NCBI GenBank assembly: GCA_958295665.1
Contig: OY282558.1
Coordinates: 47,058,389-47,122,388, forward strand
Length of the DNA: 64,000 nucleotides
DNA from: Tipula vernalis
Lineage: Eukaryota > Arthropoda > Insecta > Diptera > Tipulidae
Reading direction: 5' to 3'
Shown here: positions 58,430 through 64,000 of the stretch, in pieces
How positions within the stretch are numbered: the stretch's first letter is position 1
Layout: every line of letters starts with the position of its first letter
The notes under the pieces: model-generated
What the model saw: only the letters and a program-made list of their open reading frames with translations
What the model was told of the DNA's origin: nothing
Databases searched by the model: none
Translations under genes and position numbers: made by a program

Positions 58430-59290
58430 TAGATGAAGATATTGTTACGAACTGGGCTTCTGTGTTCGTCTGGATTTTGCTTGATTTTATTTCACCCTAC
58501 TTCTATACACTTTAATATTTGCTTTAACTTTACTATTTAAATCTGTCCAGTTGCCACTGGTGGGGACTATGACAACAGCTTTATTTCGTTTGTTTCACGA
58601 TTTAAAAGTATAGGAAAAACTGTTTTCTGCTTATTGTGTGCATTCTTGGGTATTCAGTTTATGACCCATAAGCATCTGGAAATATCATTTATGGCTTGTC
58701 ATAATCATCGTCATTCATCATCATCGATGGGCGGAGTGTGTGTTTTGTGTCGTTGTTGATTTTATTCTTCAATCACTAAACCACGCCTTCCTTTGTACGC
58801 TACATCTCGGACGTTCCCATATGTTTCGATGCCTACAATAAACAATCGACCTTTGCGTTTATACTATCGCTGTTCACAACGTGAACGTACTGTATGATGG
58901 CCACAATCGTAACAATACATTTTGATTTGATTTTATGGACTGCGAATTTTAAAAACAAAGGAGTGGTTAGCGGGGAACTTTCCTAATTGGCATTTAGCGT
59001 TTTTGCAAGTAATTACCTTGCTACCATCAACTATACGCCAGATATTCCTAAGTTTAGTGTCACAATTCGCCGGTTATTGTCATGCGCTCTTTCATCCTTC
59101 CCCTTTCTAAACTCCAAATGTCCTCTACTTTTCTGTAATTTTCTCCGGATGCGGTTCTCCAGTTCCAAGAGGCCATTTTTAATCCCATACTATTGTTTTA
59201 CAATTTGTTAGTGGCTGCTTTCATTCTTTGCACAATTTCGCGGCATTTCTTAAAGCCATTTTGTGCAGGTTCAACTGCTTGACAAACAAA
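58430..59290 (-). pseudogene. Possible LTR-element gag fragment with CCHC-like motif
   Basis: On the minus strand MYCYDCGHHTVRSRC (about 58875-58920) resembles a retroviral-type zinc knuckle with one residue fewer, preceded by charged segments such as RRKLQKSRGHLEFRKGKDER (about 59085-59145). TGTTACGAAC at about 58443 on the plus strand is reminiscent of an LTR end. The evidence is thin and frames are broken. Confidence 0.25.
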
Positions 59291-61959
59291 TCAAATAGAA
59301 AACCAAAGCCAACTTTGTGAAAAATATGAAAACTTAAAAATAAATTTTTCTGTTTAAGCTTCCATTTCTTACCAAGCGTACTTACATTACCATGACTTTA
59401 CAAAATCTTTAAATCTTCATGAAGATGTAACTTTTTCCGAAAACTGTGGGTATACGAGTATTATGGTGATTAGTTAAATTTCAATATTTTTTTAGTACCG
59501 TTCTGCTATAAATGTTGAAAATCTTGTACCCATCCAATTTGAATTTCATCGAAACAGATTCCGTATACATAAATCAAATAAGTTTTCGTGTTTTTTTTGT
59601 AGGAAACAGCTCATCCTCAAATCGCAAATATTTCTTAGAAAAAAACAGGAAAGATCAGCTGCAAAAAAGATTATTTCAATTTCTTATAGCACATAATCGT
59701 GAACGTATTCTAACAAACTACTGTAATGAAATATTATGTTTTGGTAACCTGTACGACTATATCCAAATATACTATAATAACGCCACTAACGATTCCCAAA
59801 TCTCTCGTTTCCATTTCGTATATCTGCTCTGGCTGTGGTATTTTATAGATTATTTTCAGTTCACAACGTTTTGTATTTTATTGGGAGACATTAAAAAATA
59901 TTTCAAAATTGTCTTGTGGGACTTTTTTTTTTTTTTGTGCCACAAAATAAAATTTTTATGCTTATCACCAGTGGTGGATGGTATGGTGGCGGTGGGTGGT
60001 AGTTGTTGTATAGTGATATTAAAGCCAAGAATTTATTTTTACGGTTGTTGTGAGAATTTGTAAATATTTTTTATTTTATTTTTTTTTTTGGCAAGCTTTA
60101 TAGTTGTATGGTAGCAATGTCGAACAACTATAATACCACCGCACATAAAACTAATTACAGTATGTATAAAAAATTGTAATCTAAATTTGTTGAATACTCT
60201 CGCTTACGTACCGACAGATAAAACATAAATTAAACTGTCAAAATATGAACATATTAAATAACAATTTCCAAATAAACATAAAAAATCCTCTCGCGGCAAT
60301 TTACTGTGCGCTGGTATCGCATATTGATTTATTACTGTACGAGATATCTAAACAGACTCTAGGTCTCGCTCGTAACGGTTAATGTAAAATAATTGTATTT
60401 TTAATTGAATCTTCCGGTGTATGATTTTCCGTATAAATATACCCGGGTGCGCCCAACAATTTTAAATCAGGTCACAAACTAAATCTTATTTCTTTGATCT
60501 GGGGGCATCCATTACCGTTACTTATTTATAAGTACAACAAAACGACAAAACAATGATTTCCATTTTGTGAATTTATTTTTGTTTCCGTAATCATTTCTCG
60601 ATGAAATAAAACCAAACAAAAACAACAAAAAAAATCCTGGAAATGCGGAAAAATGGAAACAGTTTTTCGTTTATTGAAATATTAATATTATTATGTTATA
60701 TATGTATGTATGTTTCATAAATATAGACGTTCCAGGAAGGAAAATTCCTTACGACCTAATTTTCCATTTTTTTTTCTGTGTTTTGTTTCAAAACGATTTT
60801 TCTTTTTCAAAATTAAAAATGGCAAGGGAATATATTTACACCCAAGATACTAGAATTTGCTCCCAATATGTAACACCTAAGGTTGTACACCAAAACTTTG
60901 TAATACGAAGTAGCAAAAATGCAAAGTTATCTATGGCTGGCAAAAACTAGTTTAAAGTTTTTGTTTATGTTATAGACAATATAGACTTGGATGGTTGGGT
61001 AACAAGAGAAAATTAAAAAAAAAATCAAGATAAAGTTTGAACAAGTAATTGAAGCAAAGAAGTTTGTAATCAAAGTTTTATTTTTCTTCTTAAGCAGCTC
61101 AGACGATAAAATCAAAATTGTTTTAAGTGGACTAGTCTGGTGGATCATAATTACTTTTAACTTTTAATTCGACAGTTATGTATTTGTTTTTTTTTGTTCA
61201 GATATAGCTCCAAGCATGAAATTTCTACTAAACATTTTAAATTCATAAAAAGCTGATATAGGGAGGAACTATTTATGTATAACCTTTGTACTCCCGCACT
61301 ATAAAAAATTCATTTTTTAATACGCTAAATAAAAAACCATAGAACTAGTTGTCTCGCTTGACATCAACATTAGCTACTTAGAAGGAGCGAAGTTGTCCTC
61401 TTTAACTTCTTCATTACCTTAACGACGCTGTTGCAAAACATATGCTAATAATCGATTTACTGTTTTCTGCAAAATCCTTGCTTTCTAGATTGCCAGCGAT
61501 GTTTTTCAATGAAGGCTCTAGAATAGCTGTGATAAGCTCGCCAATCATCGATGTCATCAGTAACCGGATAAAGTGGTCTGAAGTTTAGATCCCTTCAATC
61601 GGCTCTAGTAGAGTTTCGATTTCGTATGCATTCGTGGTTGTGTTTCGAGTCAACTTGTTGAGATGGTAGTTTATGAATTTCACTCCAGGCTCTCACAACT
61701 CTCGAAAGTGTGGACCACTAGGCAGAATAAGTGTGAATTTTATTTCATTCTGTGAAATAAAATTAGAAATTAATTGATTTTTATTTTCTTCTTCGTACAA
61801 CGCATGTAATTCTCCTAATAGCCTTGCCGCTCACACAAACTCGTGCCATTTTCTGAAATGATTTCTACGGGAAGAATTATGCCGGATTATGTGAATATGT
61901 GTCCTTCCCTGGACTTGAGGGAAACAAAGCCATCATAGTTCACAGAGGTATGTAGAAAC
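59291..61959. other. No recognised gene; a 183-codon open frame
   Basis: AT-rich. The plus-strand frame 59512-60063 is the longest non-repeat ATG frame of the right part, but its composition (F, Y, I, N rich; T-runs; a GGTGG-rich end) suggests chance. Frames at 60693-60950 and 60927-61148 are likewise unsupported. Confidence 0.4.
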
Positions 61960-64000
61960 AATCGAGTTGCCCATTAATTGCTGCGCGGTAGCTGCTTTTT
62001 GTCTACGAATATTTCTGGTATATACCGAAAGTGTGTGTGACGTCTGCGAGACGATGTTAAAGCCTCCCGAAAAACACAAATACGTTTCTCTGAAGGCGAC
62101 CATAATTAGCAGACTATATGAATCAGCACGGGGCAAATTAAACCGCCTGCTGTCCTGTCTCTAGCTCGGAGACAAGAAACCATCACAGTTATTGCGCGAG
62201 ATGCAAGCATTATCGGTGGATCAAATAACCGAATCAATGTTGCGAACGTTATGGCTGCAGCGGTTACCTACAAGCATCCAGGAGATTCTGTCGAGCATGG
62301 AGGATTGCGAACTGAAAAAAGTCGCCGCAACAGCAGACAAAATAATGGAAATTCACAGGCCATTGGCATCTATAACATCTCCAATTCACAAATTACGACG
62401 AATGAGGCCGAACACCCACTGTCAGCCAGTATCAACGCGCTAACAAAACGTTTCGACGATTGGATTCACACGTCAGATCTTTCCCAAATTGCTGGTATCT
62501 CTTTAAGTTCGGCACAAACGCCAAAAAATGCAACAAACCTTGCAAGTTCGAACAGGATCGGATTTCGCCCGGTGTGGAAAACCAATAGGCTCTTCACTCT
62601 TCGCGGCAAGTGACGGCATCCATTCATGCTGCCTAATTGTAATCGAAACGGTAACAAAACAGCAATTTCTCATCGATACGGAAGCCGAACTGTCCGTCGT
62701 ACCCTCAACGTCACGAGAAAAAGCAACAAAGTCAAATTTAAAATTGTTCGCCGCAAATTCTACATCAATAGACAGGTTTGGCACGAACTACTAAACTACG
62801 GTCTACTAGTCGACGCTAATGTCAATATCTGGAATCCCCCGTTGCCTTGCCCTCATATCATCTGACAATAGTCAAATTGGACACTAATAACCCACAAATT
62901 CGCAATCTGCTGCAGAATTCTGGACTAGTCATACGCGAGACACCGTGGCTCAACACGATCAAGCACAACGTCGAGCACGAAATCGAAACCACGGGCCAAC
63001 CATGTTCAGCAAAGGTACGACGCCTCAACACTGAAAAAATGAAAATAGCCAAACAAGAAAACGATCTATGGTTGAGCCGAAGCCCGATCGGTATTCAATA
63101 CCATTTTTTACCGACTTCAGTCATCAACTGGACGGCTGCCAATATTTCTCAAAAATCAACCTCGTGCGGGCGTATCACCAGATCCCGATCAGTGAGGATG
63201 ACATTGAGATGCAATGTGTACCCCGTTTGTTTTGTTTGAGTTCCCCCGTATGACGTTTGGATTGCGGAATGCGGCTCATATATTCCAACGGCTAATCCAC
63301 TCAATTTTCCACATTGACGACATTTTAGTCGCATCACAGAATCTATACCAGCACATGGAACACTTAAAAATAGTGTTTTAACGCTTACAGGGACGCTGGC
63401 TTGGTGATAAACATGAAAAACAAATAAGTTTCCTGGGATTCGATATAGCAGCCGCAGGCATTCGTCCGGCCCAATCTCGGGTAGAAGCAATAACAAATTT
63501 CTCACGACCAACAACCACTAAAGGCGTCCAGCGATTCTTAGGTATGTTAAACTATTATCGGATTTTGATTTGATTCCCGGCGCGGCTCAGGACCAAAGAA
63601 AATTGTACGAGTTTCTCAAAGGCAGAAGAAGAAGAACGACAACAGCAACATCACTTGGTGCGACAACTCAAACCAAGCATTTGAGCACTGTAAAAGACGC
63701 CTAGAAGAGGCCATTCAATTTGTTCACCCATTGTCGGAACACAAACTGGCGATCATGGGGGATGGTAACCTTTAAGCTTCTTTTCACGAAAGCTCACAAA
63801 CAAGGAAAAAAATTACAGCACGTACGACAGGGAGTTGTTGGCAGCGTACGCAGCGATTAAACACTTAAAACACTTCGTCTACGGCCGGCAATTTATCCTA
63901 TACACCGACCACAAACCCCTCACGTTCGCTCTGAATCAAAACCTGGAGAAAGCATCACCCCGACAGCGCAGGCATCTCCACCAGCATACAGCACGTTTCC
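61960..64000 (+). pseudogene. Ty3/Gypsy LTR retrotransposon gag-pol, decayed
   Basis: Gag: KHKYVSLKATIISRL (62076-62120), LGDKKPSQLLREMQALSVDQ (62164-62223, after an in-frame TAG), MLRTLWLQRLPTSIQEIL (62237-62290). Protease: FLIDTEAELSVVP (62668-62706), with Glu in place of the Gly of the usual D-T-G. RT: RRLNTEKMKIAKQE (about 63020-63060), PDRYSIPFFTDF, YFSKINLVRAYHQIPISEDD (63144-63203), where Asn replaces the first catalytic Asp of the usual K-I-D-L, then MTFGLRNAAHIFQRLI (about 63250-63297) and HIDDILVAS (63312-63338). Linker: ISFLGFDIAAAGIRPAQSRV and GVQRFLGMLNYYR. RNase H: FFSRKLTNKEKNYSTYDREL (63780-63838), YTDHKPLTFAL (63901-63933), running off the window. Frames change several times and a deletion shortens the RT. 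Not functional. Confidence 0.85.

Noticed and set aside
59512..60063. 183-codon ATG frame as a host gene
   Set aside because: No domain, AT-driven residue composition and homopolymer runs; kept only as a note in the unassigned region.

Overview
The window is an AT-rich eukaryotic sequence, most likely from an insect and probably a fly. That assignment rests on the transposon content: Penelope-like elements, LOA-clade and jockey-like non-LTR elements, BEL/Pao and Ty3/Gypsy LTR elements and mariner transposases. No host gene is recognised with confidence, and no rRNA, tRNA or CRISPR array was seen. Nearly every coding match is a broken mobile-element gene with frameshifts, stops or deletions, so this looks like a repeat-rich intergenic, intronic or heterochromatic stretch.

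Layout, left third. 1-1245 holds a jockey-like ORF1 remnant (minus). 1502-5115 holds two Penelope-like copies arranged head to head. 7678-10811 is a 3.1-kb unit with terminal inverted repeats and a 12-bp flanking direct repeat. Inside it is a tandem array of 147-bp monomers that becomes an alternating 147/153-bp array towards the right. 11400-12440 is a repeat-bearing palindromic region and 12780-13650 is a 107-bp tandem repeat. 13727-14160 is a transposase-like remnant, 15168-15338 is a perfect 49-bp-arm hairpin beside (TA)n, and 17926-20742 is a 151/181-bp satellite that abuts the 3' end of a LOA-like element.

Middle third. 25300-29835 (minus) contains two decayed BEL/Pao copies, one split by a 251-bp MITE in its integrase. 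30148-32340 (plus) contains LOA-like ORF2 pieces. 32470-33310 (minus) has more BEL gag/protease pieces. 34685-38310 (plus) is a longer BEL/Pao copy running from gag to the start of integrase. CAACTCAACC-type minisatellite lies at 21040-21880 and 39660-41190, each time next to a dispersed module of about 290 bp.

Right third. 41903-42175 (minus) is a small possibly secreted ORF, the only candidate for a host peptide. Then come a MITE (43551-43945), a mariner remnant (45180-46010), a LOA ORF1 (46785-48055, minus), a Gypsy RNase H/integrase piece (49255-49800) and a second mariner remnant (49990-50380). 53890-56068 is a 2.2-kb hexanucleotide satellite made of alternating GTTATA and GTTGAA blocks. 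The window ends inside a Ty3/Gypsy pol (61960-64000) that has lost key residues of its protease and reverse transcriptase.

The parts worth most attention are the TIR-bounded satellite element, the minisatellite-plus-module family, the head-to-head Penelope pair and the near-perfect hairpins. All coordinates of repeats were measured by eye from the sequence.
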